Assembly: GCA_947462335.1 (NCBI GenBank)
Contig: OX381710.1
Span: forward strand, 35,959,204-36,023,203
Direction: 5' to 3'
Origin: Harmothoe impar
Taxonomy: Eukaryota; Annelida; Polychaeta; Phyllodocida; Polynoidae
Length of the DNA: 64,000 nucleotides
Below are positions 31,340 through 42,780 of the stretch, piece after piece. The translations under genes were made by a program, and so were the position numbers. Each line of letters starts with the position of its first letter. The stretch's first letter is position 1. The notes beneath the pieces were generated by a model that was not told where the DNA came from, ran no database searches, and saw only the letters and a program-made list of their open reading frames with translations.

Positions 31340-33239
31340 CCTCCTCCAGGCGCCGCTCTCTAGCTGTTTTCGCTGGATTAGGATTAGGGCAATAAAGCTG
31401 GGTGGATTATCCACGCTGAGGATGGATCTAGCTGACTCAGCGGGTTCAGTGAAGGCGTCCCAGCAGCCTGTACACTTTCTCCACTAAGCCTCACTATGGG
31501 AGTTACAGCATGGGATATTACATGGGACATTGTTCCTTCAAATATCCAGACTCATCATAACTAAGTCTTAGTCAAGTGGCTAATAGATACCACATGAATT
31601 ACCTTTGTGGTGATAATATGGGTCTTTGGCATAGTACAATAAATGGAGCATAAAGCTGAGCACGATACGAGCTGATGTAGATAGATATACAATGTCATTA
31701 CCTCTGTATGGTAATTAGTATCTGGATATTTGTACACTGCATGCATGCACACAGAAAGCCATTTTGATATTGTATTTATAAGTTGACGGTGCCTAATCTG
31801 TTGGTAATAAAACAATGGACTTTCTCCTAATCATTTTAATGATGCCATGCATCCCTCCTAAGAGGACTCAATTCATATCCACCTAATCCCCAGCGACGTG
31901 AGATAACGGTGGACATGCCTACCCTAATTAGACACCCCCCAGTGCCACACAAGAGATAGCCCTCGTCAATGATTGCGGGCAGATGCAAATCAAATATCGG
32001 TATGCTAAACAAATTGACATGATATGGGAAACAAACATGGGCACATCCGTTCTCATGAATGATAAGCAGCTGACGGCGAGGCAGATGGCGCTTGTTATAT
32101 TCTCGTAGAAACCTGACTTCAACAAGCAGACGACTTTTTTCGGAGCTTGTCATGGCCAGCTCTCGGTTCTGATAACATTCCTATAATCCTCTTAACGGCT
32201 GATTTGCCGCATTCTAATGAACAAATGGTGATTAGACTTCACGGCGCCAGAGGCAGCGTCGACAAGCGGAAGTCGGCCCAAAGCCGGGCTGTGAAGAGGT
32301 CCCGGAAGTAGTCTCACACGCATGACTGCCGTGAGTACTTCCTGCCTGATGGAGGCACACAGGGGAGACTATGACGTCATTAAATCCTACCAAACTGTAA
32401 TGACAGTTGATCAGTCAGCTAAATCTTCCCCTATGGAGTATTAAGTGATTTTGATAATAGCCATAACAGGATAATAAAGTTCATTTTGTTTGTACTTAAA
32501 CCGAGTTACATGGCTATGGGGCATGGTATTCTATACATTGACATACATCATAGGCGTCTATACACTCTATTATGGAATCTGATGAGACCCTTCATTGGTT
32601 ACTATGTTATACAAGATACACCCACTGGAGACAGCACCGTATAGGTACATTAACAGGAGCTAACACTGCACAGGAGGAGCACACTGGAGGCGCAGGGAGG
32701 AGCAGACGACATAGTAAGTAGTATATGGATATTGGCACTGCAGCAGGCGAGGACCACCACTCACTGTCTGACCCCTGCAGCCACCCGCACGGAAGGCACC
32801 AGTGTCCGACCACTACTGGGGAAGCCTTCCTTGACCTTAGGGGGTGAGCAGCAGGGGTCAGTTTCCTCTAAGTAGGGGTCGCTGTCCTCCTGAGGTGAAT
32901 GACCGCTGACCTCCGGGGCACGGAACTCCAACACTGAACCAATATTATGTAGATAGATGTGAGTACTATACAAGGGAGCTGAAAATTGATACAGTATGTT
33001 AACCATTTAAGAGTGGCATAGTGATTTAATATACTCTGTACTTTTGTCGATATGATGCATGCACATTTATATATAGTCCAGATGGGTAACTCATCAGTGC
33101 TGCTTTCATACATCTTTCCCACCATATGGGGTTGAATCCACTGCATAGGTGCATCATGATGGCAAATACCCTTGAGACACCAAGCTTCTATTAAAGGGTT
33201 TACTGGCTTATAAGGTACATGACTTGTATTAGACTGGGG
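31340..33239. other. Intergenic sequence, no gene recognised
   Basis: Several short minus-strand frames exist, but none shows a known domain or paired splice sites that I trust. CCGGAAGT (ETS-like) occurs near 32313. I see no transposon ends here. Confidence 0.4.
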
Positions 33240-33560
33240 TACTCTTTGTGAGGTAGCTCCCTAGGCTGCTGGTGACAGGCGTCAGCCGGCAGACGACACC
33301 GTCAGCTACTGTTAGCTTATGGATGGCACACAGCTAAAAATAGACGGACCGGAAGTCGCCTTTCAACCTCGCCAAATGTCGTCTGCGAGACGAGGGCGCT
33401 TATGGGGCGCCCTCTGGTGGGTAAACATGGGCAGCCTCCGGTGTTTTGCACGCATGCGCATTTCACACGTCGGTCATTGTCGCCGCTGGTAGGCCTACTC
33501 AGACGAGGGTGTAGACACTAGCAGGGCAGACCAGGAGGCTCTTTCAGAACAGACTCGTCA
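33240..33560. promoter_or_regulatory. CpG-richer patch with ETS, MEF2, CTCF and NRF1-like motifs
   Basis: Within an AT-rich neighbourhood, this patch has many CpGs and clustered factor-like words: CTAAAAATAG (33334-33343, MEF2), CCGGAAGT (33349-33356, ETS), GCGCCCTCTGGTGG (33407-33420, CTCF core) and CGCATGCGCA (33451-33460, NRF1-like). It may be a host promoter or insulator. No coding exon can be shown next to it. Confidence 0.35.
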
Positions 33561-34099
33561 GTCGTCATACTGCGTTTTTCGTCAATATTGCAATATTTGC
33601 AATTGACGAGACTATTTGTATCCGGCAAAATGTAGTATGTACTATAGATTTCAACAGAAATTCTCGTGAAATACCTTTTACTAGTGGTCGCCAAACAGGT
33701 TTCGGCACATCACCAGTTCCCTACGACCACGTCAGTTGTTCTGAATGAGCCTCCAGCGCCTATATAATCTGTATTCGATTTCACGGATAGGGTTATTCCA
33801 GCCTCCATTTTCCACACGTGTTTGAAAACCGGGAATGGATGTTGATTCTTAAAACATAAATAATACACTGGCCATTCCGTGCCTGACATAATGGACAATT
33901 GAAATTCTAGCACTGTCTAAGCTTGGCTTGTTTGGTTAAACTTGGCTTGCATAAAAATCGAGCAATTGCAGTGTCCCATGAGATACAGAATGTGGGATGT
34001 TTATTTATATTTTCCTTTTTACCAGTTACAGTCGTGTATTGTCACATGTCAGGCGAACTATATAGAAGTAACAACATGAAAAAGGTATGTGCAGACTTA

Positions 34100-35230
34100 A
34101 ATCAACAAAAAACTGTTTCCCCTAGCAAAACACCCACTGGATCAATAATAAATACCACTGATGCAGTTATAACACTAGTAGCTGTGGCTTATCGGTTCAT
34201 TCCATCCATCTTGCATGGTAAATGCAATTGAATCGTTTCAACTACATTTGTATATTTTATCCGAAAATCCATTTTGAATTAATTGATAATCTGTGTCAGA
34301 ATTGAACAATTTTATGGATGTTTGCGAATGTTTACATTGGCATTAATTAACCACCGTAGTCGATGACTGGGCACCATGCTATGTGATCATGCATTCCTCT
34401 ATCCAACATCCAATAAACTAGCAGCCTAAACACTGACTACCCATATAGGGGCCATATGTGTTTTTCTTGGGCCAGCTGGGTTTGCCCATATCTGGGTGTT
34501 GGTCCTTTTGATCCAGGACTACGAAACGTATTGACATCTGATTTTCCTCCGGGATCTTTCATTTTTTGTACATTCTTATAGTGTGAGATAAAGTGGGATA
34601 AATGTGGGCTATAGCTGGGCACTTCGAATCCAGGCTGACCCATCTGGGCCCCCACTGATAGCCCTAGACCGAAAGGACCAAACACTGAGTGTGACCTGGT
34701 AAAACCACATATGGGCCCATTAAGCAATATTGACTGGATAATGAATTAGCATTGTTCGTGTTTGAGCTTTAGTGCATATAGTGTTCACAGTTCTATCAGT
34801 TACCACAGACCATTCTGCACTTAATGAGCAATCGCAAAAAAACGGAGAGGAAAAAGGTCTCCCTGTAGGATAAAAAAAGGTTTGGTGATAGATACGACCT
34901 GCATATATGTACATGTATACATCTGTACACTAATTATATACTTTCCCCCATGTCAATAGGTTTAATGAATTCCATTATAAGCTAACATATCTAGCCTGAT
35001 ACAATGATGTTACAGCGCAGTTTAGGGGGGGGGGGATATCTCGTGCTCATGTGCAGGGCATTGAATGTCATCGCTGTACACCGGGGAATACCACCACCAT
35101 TATTGGAAGTCAATGATGCATTGTACAGACACAACATGACAGGAATACTGAATGTTAATTGGTCAGAATCGCTTCAACCAACTTGATCAGCATTTACGAA
35201 ATAGTATCTATCCTGTCATCTATACTCAGC
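34100..35230. repeat. Diverged duplication copy A, part 1 (partner 37830-38720)
   Basis: Blocks such as GCAGTTATAA(C/A)ACTAGT, TTATGGATGTTTG(C/T)GAATGTT, CATGCTATGTGATC and GGAAGTCAAT(G/A)ATG match 37830-38720 in order. Copy A contains an extra segment at about 34437-34730 that copy B lacks. The right part of copy A resumes at 37075. 33561-34099 holds nothing recognised. Confidence 0.7.
34437..34730. mobile_element. Insertion absent from copy B, MITE-like
   Basis: Copy B reads continuously from CTAAACACC to TAATGAATTAG, while copy A has about 290 bp between the matching blocks. The insert ends, GGGGCCATATGTGTTTTT and the inverse of GGGCCCATATGTGGTTTT, are imperfect inverted repeats. TGACT on each side may be the target duplication. 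Confidence 0.6.
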
Positions 35231-35270
35231 ATGAGCTAATAGACACTGTTAATAGTCGGTTACCTTTTTC

Positions 35271-35387
35271 GTAGGTATCCAGTAAAATCTACTGTCGGTG
35301 TATAGTTTATTGTAGGTGCGCAGAAGAATCTGCTGTAAAGCTACAGTAGATACTGTAAAATTATAGTAGATTTTACTGCGTACCTAC
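35271..35387. mobile_element. 117-bp foldback MITE
   Basis: GTAGGTATCCAGTAAAATCT and the inverse, ending AGTAGATTTTACTGCGTACC plus TAC, pair over about 24 bp with two mismatches. A CTACAGTAGAT palindrome lies inside. No target duplication is evident. Confidence 0.7.
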
Positions 35388-35607
35388 ACTTACTATTTAC
35401 AATATAGAATGTAGAATCAGTGTAGAATATATAGGCCTACTTGTATAGAGGTATGTCATAATCATGATCTGCTAGTGTTAAAAGGTATCTTCTTCCTTAT
35501 GCTTCCTCTACTTATAAAACTCAATCAATGTGATAGAAGTATATGGGTGCTTACTCTAAAAATGGCATGCCTTGTGGAGGAATTTAACCTCGATCTAAGT
35601 TTGACCT

Positions 35608-37027
35608 GGAAGGCGTTTCACCGTATCATACGGAGGGTCCGTATGACGTTTTTTTGCGTTTCAGTTCATTTTTGCGTTTCAGCTCGACATGTCCGCATCT
35701 TACGGAAAAAGATACGGAGGCCGTATGTACATACGGCCCTCCGTATTCACATACGGCGATAATTGCGTTTCAGCTCAACATGCGGAGCACAAAAATTCCA
35801 CATCTTTGGCGTATTTAGTACAAGATATACGGAGGGGTAGGGGGGGGGGGGTGCTATGTCAAAAAATGCACATATACCCTGTTTTTTAGGGCCGTATGTG
35901 TCTTTTGTGTGCCGTATGTGACTTTTGCTCCGTATGTGTCCAACTTCTACCTTTATGATCAAAGAAAAAAAGAATATATATATTGACTTTCAAAGAAATT
36001 ATACTAAAAAATGTCTTTTCTTCTGTAACTCTGTTAATAATGGCCCTACAGAGCTAAAACTCTGCGTAGAGACTCCTTGTGTATAAACGCTGGTAGACAA
36101 TAGCCATCACAGTACAGAGCTGGCATATCTCATAGTCTATCGAAGACCCTGACTTATTCTCAACTTGTTTACAACATTTCAGCAAAAGGGGGCGGTTCTA
36201 ACGAGATCACCATGGCAACAGCGCCTTCTGATAGGACCGGTACCCCTCTGAGAAACTATGTATCAAAACATGGAGCGGTTCTAACAAGCGCGGACCTGTG
36301 AGGTCGCGTCTTTCCCGCGCCCTGGGGTGTAAAAGTGGACGGGTCTAACGCTAACCATTGAACTCCCATAGGACTGCTTACACCCAGGTCCGTGCTCTGG
36401 GTACATATACATACCTACAACACTGTGGTATTGATCACATTGTTATTCTGGCTATGTTCATCCTGTGGGCCTGTAATTTTAACACAACCCTTATGATACC
36501 TTTATCCATCCACACACCAGAATTCACCTCGATATCGCTAACCATTGAACTCCCATAGGACTGCTTACACCCAGGTCCGTGCTCTAGGTATATATACATA
36601 CCCCAGCACTGCCTTCCCCGACCTCTCCTTTCTCTTCCCCTACCTCTCCTGTCTCTTCCCCGACCTCTCCTGTCCCTTCCCAAACCTCTCCTGTCCCTCC
36701 CCTGTCTCTTCCCCAACATACGGACCCTATTCATACCCTCCCCAGCCTACCTCCGTATGTTGCTACATATTATGACGTCACAGAGGGAATTCCCTAGGGG
36801 TTTCCCGGAATGTAGACTGGTTTTTGCACATTTTTCTAAAAGAGACAGGTGACAATGTCCGTATCTTGAGAGGGCCGTATGTTGATATTTTGTAAAAAAA
36901 GATACGGAGGGTATACGGAGGACCAACTGAAACAGAAAAAGTACTTTTGGTGTATAATTGCCGCATCTTGACCGCATCTTGCAGCCGCATGTTGGGTTTT
37001 ATATCAACATACGGTGAAACGCCTTCC
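35608..37027. mobile_element. 1420-bp non-autonomous transposon with GGAAGGCGTTTC ends
   Basis: Perfect 19-bp terminal inverted repeats GGAAGGCGTTTCACCGTAT lie at 35608-35626 and 37009-37027. Flanks TGACCT and TGACTT could be a 6-bp duplication with one mismatch. The arms are full of CCGTATGT/ATACGGAGG words in both orientations, and GCGTTTCAG is repeated. No transposase is present. It opens copy A of the duplication. Superfamily unknown. Confidence 0.8.
36349..36604 (+). repeat. Direct repeat of about 70 bp inside the GGAAGG transposon
   Basis: CGCTAACCATTGAACTCCCA and the following 50 bp occur at 36349-36420 and again at 36536-36604, 187 bp apart, with a few changes. A pyrimidine-rich run of CTCTTCCCCGACCTCTCCTG-like units follows to about 36720. 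Confidence 0.8.
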
Positions 37028-37074
37028 TGACTTTATATGTCACCATGTTAACCCAACAGAAGATATCGGAAATG

Positions 37075-37570
37075 AATAAACTATGAATGTAAATAGTGAC
37101 AACCTTTCAGTAGTATTACTAAGTTCTTTCATCATCAATCCTTGTTAATTGAGGAGGGTTCCCTCTGCTGTACACAATCAAAAAAGAAGCTCTGCTACGG
37201 GATATTTGTCTCATGTATTCATGTGAAGTATACCAACTACTGACAGTGTCATTTTTAACTCATCAATCAGCAGATGTTGTTCTCACCATTCTAATTACTT
37301 CACTGAAATGGGTTCATTAACACCAACGGAATCTTTCTTATGATTAATAATGAAGGTCTAGACTTGTATGTAATTACTTTGTCTCTTTTTCTATTTGGAG
37401 TGATACATCAAAATCAACAAGGGTATGTTTGTTCATTATGACTTCTTCTGCTATGTATAGACTCACTAAAATCACTTTGTCTGTATTCAATTACTTCAAC
37501 TGTGCTTTCCCATTAACGTAATGGTCCTTAGGTTATTTGCATAAATCACAGCCACAAACAATATCCATCT
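37075..37570. repeat. Duplication copy A, part 2 (partner 38820-39290)
   Basis: AGAAGCTCTGC, ACCATTCTAATTACT-like, CTGAAATG(G/A)G, CTCTTTTTCTA and GGTATTTGCATAAATCA-type blocks match 38820-39290 in order. Together with 34100-35230 this makes one duplicated ~1.5-kb segment split by later insertions. Confidence 0.7.
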
Positions 37571-37829
37571 GTGCCCACAAGCCATTCATGTAGACAACAT
37601 TGGATTGGAAGGGGAAAATGACATCATGAACAATATAGATTTAACTATTTTTAAACGTTACACACAATTGGCAATTCCAATGTTCCGGGATATACATGAT
37701 CATTGTGTGATGTTTAATATTCTTTATATTTTATCAGTAACCTTTTGTGTGTAATCAGATGTTGTGAGACCCATACAGAAGTATCAATACAGTCATATAT
37801 GTGATCAGACTTGAATAAACAAGCCTATT

Positions 37830-39290
37830 TCCATACCAAATCAACCGCTGGATCAATGATAAATACCTCTGGCGCAGTTATAAAACTAGTGCTTGTGGCT
37901 TTTAAATAAGTGGTACCATCCACATAGCATGTGAAATACATTTAGACCATGTCAACTCTATTCTATACGACTACCCATGTTAGATCAGTTAATAATCTGC
38001 TTCCCAATTTAACAATTTTATGGATGTTTGTGAATGTTAACATTGACATTAATCAACCACAGTGGTCGATTTTTGGGGATCATGCTATGTGATCGTGTTT
38101 CCTATATCCATCAACCATGCCCTAAACACCATCTAATGAATTAGTATTGTACCCACATGCATTAGAGTTAATATCAAATACGCATGATACTCCATGAATG
38201 CAATTCACATTTGAATTTCAATCAATTTAGTTACTGTGGTCACTGATAATTTCAATGCTCGGGATCTTAGCCTGTAGTGGCCATCTAAAGTTATTCAATG
38301 GGAGATTGGTCAGTATTATCGAACTGATATTCTTAAAATGACTGAGGCAAAACAAAATAAGATAGTGTTCTGCCCCATGAAAAAAGCAGGTTTAGAAATA
38401 GTATACATCAGATACCACCTGCTTACTTATATACAACCTGCTTACATGTACACATTATTGGCACATACACATGTTTATACTAACTTACCTATACCATAAT
38501 TCCCTTGTGTATGATAAATTCCACTACAAACTATAATTGCTAGTCTGATACAAAAATGTAATAGATAAGTTAATCATCTGGTTTTATAGAATTTTGTCCT
38601 GTTACTCTAGGGAGGAACCCCATTATTATCGGAAGTCAATAATGTATTATGCAGACATGTGATGTGAATAGACATTTGTCAGGAAAGCTTCAAATAACTA
38701 GATCAGTACTTGGAAAATATCAAGTGATTCAATGATAGATGATGAATTTGCCCATACCTATACCCTTTAATATATACAATACCATTTTATCAATATCAGA
38801 TCATTATGATGAGTGTAAATAACCAAGCCTTTCAGGAGTATTACAAAAATGTCTCATCATTAATCATTAGTAATTATTGAAGAAGTCCCCCGCAACCCGA
38901 GGAGAAGCTCTGCCTCCAGATATGTGTTTTATCATGTTTGTGTGAAGTATACCCATAAATGATAGCATCAGTTTTCTTTAACTCATCCATTAGAGTACAT
39001 TGCACTTATCATTCTAATTACTGCACTGAAATGAGCTCCTGAACACCAACACAATTTGTATCATGATTAATGAAGCCCTAGTCTTTTATTTTATTATAGT
39101 GCCTCTTTTTCTACTTAGAAATACACATCAAAAACAATGTGAGTGTGTTTGTTCATTATTAAGAGTGTTGTGTTGTATGGGCTAGGCTTAAACCCATGTT
39201 GTACGTATGTAATTACTTTCACAGTGTTTTCCCATCACCGTAATGCATAGTCCTCAGGGTATTTGCATAAATCAGAGCTATAGAGCCAGA
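37830..39290. repeat. Duplication copy B, mostly uninterrupted
   Basis: This is the partner of 34100-35230 plus 37075-37570, in direct orientation. It lacks the insertions seen in copy A and so gives their approximate empty sites. There is no conserved open frame between the copies. 39291-40079 is AT-rich with nothing recognised. Confidence 0.7.
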
Positions 39291-40178
39291 GACAATTATA
39301 GCTATCCACACTAACGTACCATTTATATATGTTAGGAGGTGTGAGGACTATATATGGATAACATACACCTACAAATACCCTCTTCTAATTATGACTACCT
39401 CATACATTCAATACTGTATCAAACAATGACCACCATAAATACAGTGCATCTGGCTTGGTATAACGCTTATATAGTACACACCTGACATTATCTTGGAAGT
39501 ATATCCCAATGATAGGATGATTATTTTTGTCGCATTTATTTCTATGCTATAGCTTTCGTCCAACATGACACTGAACAAGGTGTCAAGAACTGTATGTCAG
39601 TATAAATAGGTGCAAATGATAAGGTGTAGAATACCTCAGGAGGATTTTATGACTGGCCCTCAGATGTGTTCACAGGCAGCCATGCATACAACAGGGAAAA
39701 TTGAGTCATCAATACATATTAACTATATTCGGCTTCACATAGAGAACCAACAAGCAAACATCGCACAATCAATCAATAAGTCATTTACCAATCCCTCTAT
39801 GACATTTCCCTCATTCAAAAAGAGAGATTAAGGGATAACACTATAATTATAACCTTGCAACGATAAAAGAGAACACATAATGTGACACTCTGGTGGTAGA
39901 AGGACACTGCCACTGTTTTGCTGTTTGTCATAGACAACATGGCCTCGTTACTGGTCACATCAGTGCATACAGGTTACCAGAAATCGAATTCCAGTTGACA
40001 TTGTGTATTCCGCATTAGCGAGATACAGTGGCTCCACCTTTTGGACCACTGTTAACAGTCATAACCCTTTGCTCTGCAAGGACCAGCTCAGCCAAATCTC
40101 GTGGCCGAGATTAGGGTACAGGCAGGGTGTAGGTATTGTGAATAGGTTGTTACTGGACAATACTTGTATCACCTTGTC

Positions 40179-40246
40179 CAGGATAGTGTAGTGGTTAGCA
40201 CTGTGGACTCATAATGCTGGGAGCCCAAGTTCAAATCCCTACCAGG
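40179..40246 (+). repeat. tRNA-like module, left arm
   Basis: The A-box-like TAGTGTAGTGGTTAGCAC, the anticodon-loop-like CTCATAAT (CAT) and the B box AGTTCAAATCCC have tRNA spacing. The ends GGATAG and CTACCAGG do not form a good acceptor stem, so a pseudogene or SINE head is more likely than a tRNA-Met gene. Confidence 0.55.
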
Positions 40247-40360
40247 CCAAATAACAGTATGTCCTTTAAATATATATTTCTAAATTTTCTTTAGAATTGT
40301 GAATTATGTATTCTGTTTCCAAAATTGCTTTACTTATGAATTTGATTACCAGGCATTGCC

Positions 40361-40427
40361 TGGAAGAGAATTGAACTCAGGTACTCTGCATCATAAATCC
40401 ATAGTGCTAACCACTACACTATACTGG
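40361..40427 (-). repeat. tRNA-like module, right arm
   Basis: This is the inverted partner of 40179-40246, with GTGTAGTGGTTAGCAC and AGTTCAATTCTC on the minus strand. It has diverged in the anticodon arm. Confidence 0.5.
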
Positions 40428-40968
40428 ACACAGGTGACAATAGGAGTGTCCAGGTACAACCTATTCACAATACCTGCACCCTGCTTGTACCCTAATCTCG
40501 GCCACGAGATTTGGCTAAGCTGGTTGCTGTGAGTACTGGGAATAGACCTAGTACCAGTGGGAATGGCGCTATCCACTGATCATCTTGCTAAGGCCCTATA
40601 GCGCCGGCACAGTTTATGGACACCTGTATATAATTGTCTGTTGTATCTCTTTTGTGTCATGTGCTGTTATTTACCATGTACTAGATGATTAACTGCCATG
40701 TGAACTTATCATAGTCTAGCTGAACCCCGTCAGTATACTGATAATAACTATGAAGTTAAGAGACTCATGTGATTAACTTTCTAAAAACAAATTAGTTACC
40801 ATGGTAAAGACAGTCATTTTTCTGACTAATCAATTGGATATACTTCCACAAACTGTAGCATAACAGGTCGCTTCTGTATAATTTACACCACATCAACACT
40901 AGTGTTTATCTCTCACATCGTCTAAAAATCGTTAGTTAAATGTTATCATTTAAAGCATACAAACTTCG

Positions 40969-41142
40969 AAAAATTGTGGAAAGTCAAGACATAAAGACGC
41001 AATAAAACTTAATTGAACTTGAACTTGAACTTGAACATGAACTTGAACTTGAACTTGAGAAATTGTGGAAAGTCAAGACATGAAGACGCAATAAAACTTA
41101 ATTGAACTTGAACTTGAACTTGAACATGAACTTGAACTTGAG
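40969..41142. repeat. Tandem copies of a sequence ending in (TTGAAC)n
   Basis: AAATTGTGGAAAGTCAAGAC..ACGCAATAAAACTTAATTGA followed by a GAACTT hexamer run occurs twice in a row, about 88 bp apart. A short-period tail after an AATAAA-like word is typical of the 3' ends of some LINE/SINE families. This is inference. Confidence 0.7.
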
Positions 41143-41331
41143 TGGTTCAGCGTGCGCTGGTACCTAGTGCGTCACAATCCAACATAGTGACATCACGCAC
41201 GGCACCAGCCTGGTTTGTATAATTACATCCGGAACGCGAGTCACGTGAGCTGAAGTAGAAGTTCCGGTAATATGCAAATTGTTGCAAGGTCACTAAGTAA
41301 CTTGTAACCTGCATGTAATAGTTGGGGCGCG

Positions 41332-41456
41332 GTTGGAGATTGCACGCGATCATTTGAGCCTTTCTCGTGAGATTTACTCCGGCAATACAAATGGCCACTG
41401 TGACGTCAGACCCGAAGAAGTGACGTCAGCTCAAATGATCGCGTGCAATCTCCAAC
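41332..41456. repeat. Foldback with perfect 28-bp arms
   Basis: GTTGGAGATTGCACGCGATC and eight further bases (41332-41359) pair perfectly with 41429-41456. The loop contains GGCAATACAAATGGCCACTG and two TGACGTCAG words. The same loop sequence recurs at 41860-41912 without the arms. Confidence 0.85.
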
Positions 41457-41859
41457 ATCTTCAGGAGTTAAATTCTTCGCCATTTATTCAGTAAAAGACA
41501 AGACAATCTGGGCCTGCAGTTTATACACCAGGCAAGTACAGTTGAAAGTCTGAAGTGTACAGGCACAGGGTCAACGTCTTCCAGACTGACTTCCCCACCT
41601 CTGCAGCCAGTATGTGTAAAGATAGAGTGCCCTTTTAGAAGCAAGACGGAACCATTATTTAAAGTAGCCAAAAAAGAATTTAAAGGCCTCCACCCATTTA
41701 TTATCACACGGAGCTATTGGTCCCCACACTCTGTAGAAGACCCGGAAGGGAAGGGTATAGTCGCCGACCTAGCACTCTAAGGAATTACGCTCCCTTTTAT
41801 TAGCGTGGAAAGCCAAGGTCACGGTGAGCGCTGATCACGGGACCAGGTCGTGATCCCAC

Positions 41860-41912
41860 CTCCGGCAATACAAATGGCCACTGTGACGTCAGACCCGACG
41901 AAGTGACGTCAG
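41860..41912 (+). repeat. Second copy of the CRE-containing segment
   Basis: CTCCGGCAATACAAATGGCC followed by ACTGTGACGTCAGACCCGA and AAGTGACGTCAG repeats 41377-41429 with about one change. Two TGACGTCA-like words lie in each copy. The adjoining 41457-41859 shows no gene. Confidence 0.75.
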
Positions 41913-42052
41913 CGGGGACAGATGGTCAATGGCCAGTGCCCAGGGCAGGGATTGGTCATGCTACTTTAAACCGCAGCGAAGGGCAAAGACAAAGGAATTC
42001 ACACCTTGGTTATTTCCACTTAGACTCACATAACCTTCTAGCTGTGGTTTAA

Positions 42053-42153
42053 AATAGTTAGACAATGGTTATGAAAGGGTAGGTAGGATTAACCACAGCT
42101 TATAAAGCTGTGGTTAATTCTATTTACCCTTTCATAACCATAGTCTAACTATT
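42053..42153. repeat. 101-bp foldback
   Basis: AATAGTTAGACAATGGTTAT and the rest of a 46-48-bp arm pair with AATAGTTAGACTATGGTTAT read on the minus strand. The centre is CTTATAAAG. It probably is a tiny MITE; no duplication is evident. Confidence 0.75.
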
Positions 42154-42195
42154 ACATATACTAGTACATTGTACTACTGCACTGGCCGCCTCGTC

Positions 42196-42410
42196 TAAGG
42201 TAGATTCACCTAGAGTCGACTATAAGTATACCTTGGGTCGGACACACGGATTTGTAGTTAGTCATGCATGATACGCCCTCAGGTTTGCTGGTAAAAGTAA
42301 AACATAGATTGTGTTATTACACATAAAAATAGAGACTAATTAGCATGCTTGAATACATGCAAATTCAACGGTCCGACTCAGGGTATGTGGTCGACTCTCG
42401 GTGCATCTTA
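42196..42410. mobile_element. MITE related to 61640-61856, diverged
   Basis: The words TAGATTCACCTAGAGTCG, CCTTGGGTCGGACAC and the inverted GTCCGACTCAGGGTATGTGG match the ends of the element at 61640-61856. End positions are approximate. Confidence 0.65.
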
Positions 42411-42611
42411 ATCCGTTAATCCACGGCTGAGACAGCATTTCACACCACATGTCTATCTCACATACTTTAGTACCCTCACATAACCGGAGGTTAAGTCAGA
42501 CACCTCCCCCCCTTGTAACTGAGTTATGTAATAATAAAAATAACAATGCTATAAGGGCACCAACCAGTCTGTCGTGGTTATTTTGACATACACATATTGT
42601 GGCGGCAGCGA

Positions 42612-42750
42612 GCCGCAGCGCTCGCGGGGCGGCGCTTCTTCGCGGGGCCACGGGGCGGCGCCACCGTCGCCCTCGCGGGGCGGAGCTTCTTCGCGGGGCC
42701 ACGGGGCGGCGCCACCGTCGCCCTCGCGGGGCCGTCGCCCTCGCGGGGCG
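42612..42750. repeat. GC-rich ~50-bp tandem repeat in E2 U3
   Basis: Two copies of a unit containing GCTTCTTCGCGGGGCCACGG and CGCCACCGTCGCCCTCGCGG are followed by a shorter third piece. Lying just upstream of the TATA box, it has the position of a promoter enhancer. Frames read through it are artefacts of the repeat. Confidence 0.8.
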
Positions 42751-42773
42751 TAGCTGCGGGGCGGCGCGCTGCC

Positions 42774-42780
42774 TATATAG
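42774..42780 (+). promoter_or_regulatory. Probable TATA box of E2 5' LTR
   Basis: TATATAG stands out in a GC-rich segment, 176 bp into the LTR. The 3' LTR has it at 56019-56025. Confidence 0.6.

Larger units (their letters stand above)
40080..40528. repeat. Inverted pair of tRNA-headed (SINE-like) units
   Basis: About 170-bp arms, 40080-40252 and 40352-40528, are inverted copies (for example AGCCAAATCTCGTGGCCGAG at 40090 and its complement ending at 40516). Each arm carries a tRNA-like stretch with GTGTAGTGGTTAGCAC and a TTCAAATCC/TTCAATTC B box. The spacer is about 100 bp of AT-rich DNA. Confidence 0.75.

Noticed and set aside
40179..40246. Functional tRNA-Met gene
   Set aside because: The acceptor stem does not pair and an inverted, diverged partner lies nearby, so a SINE-like origin fits better.
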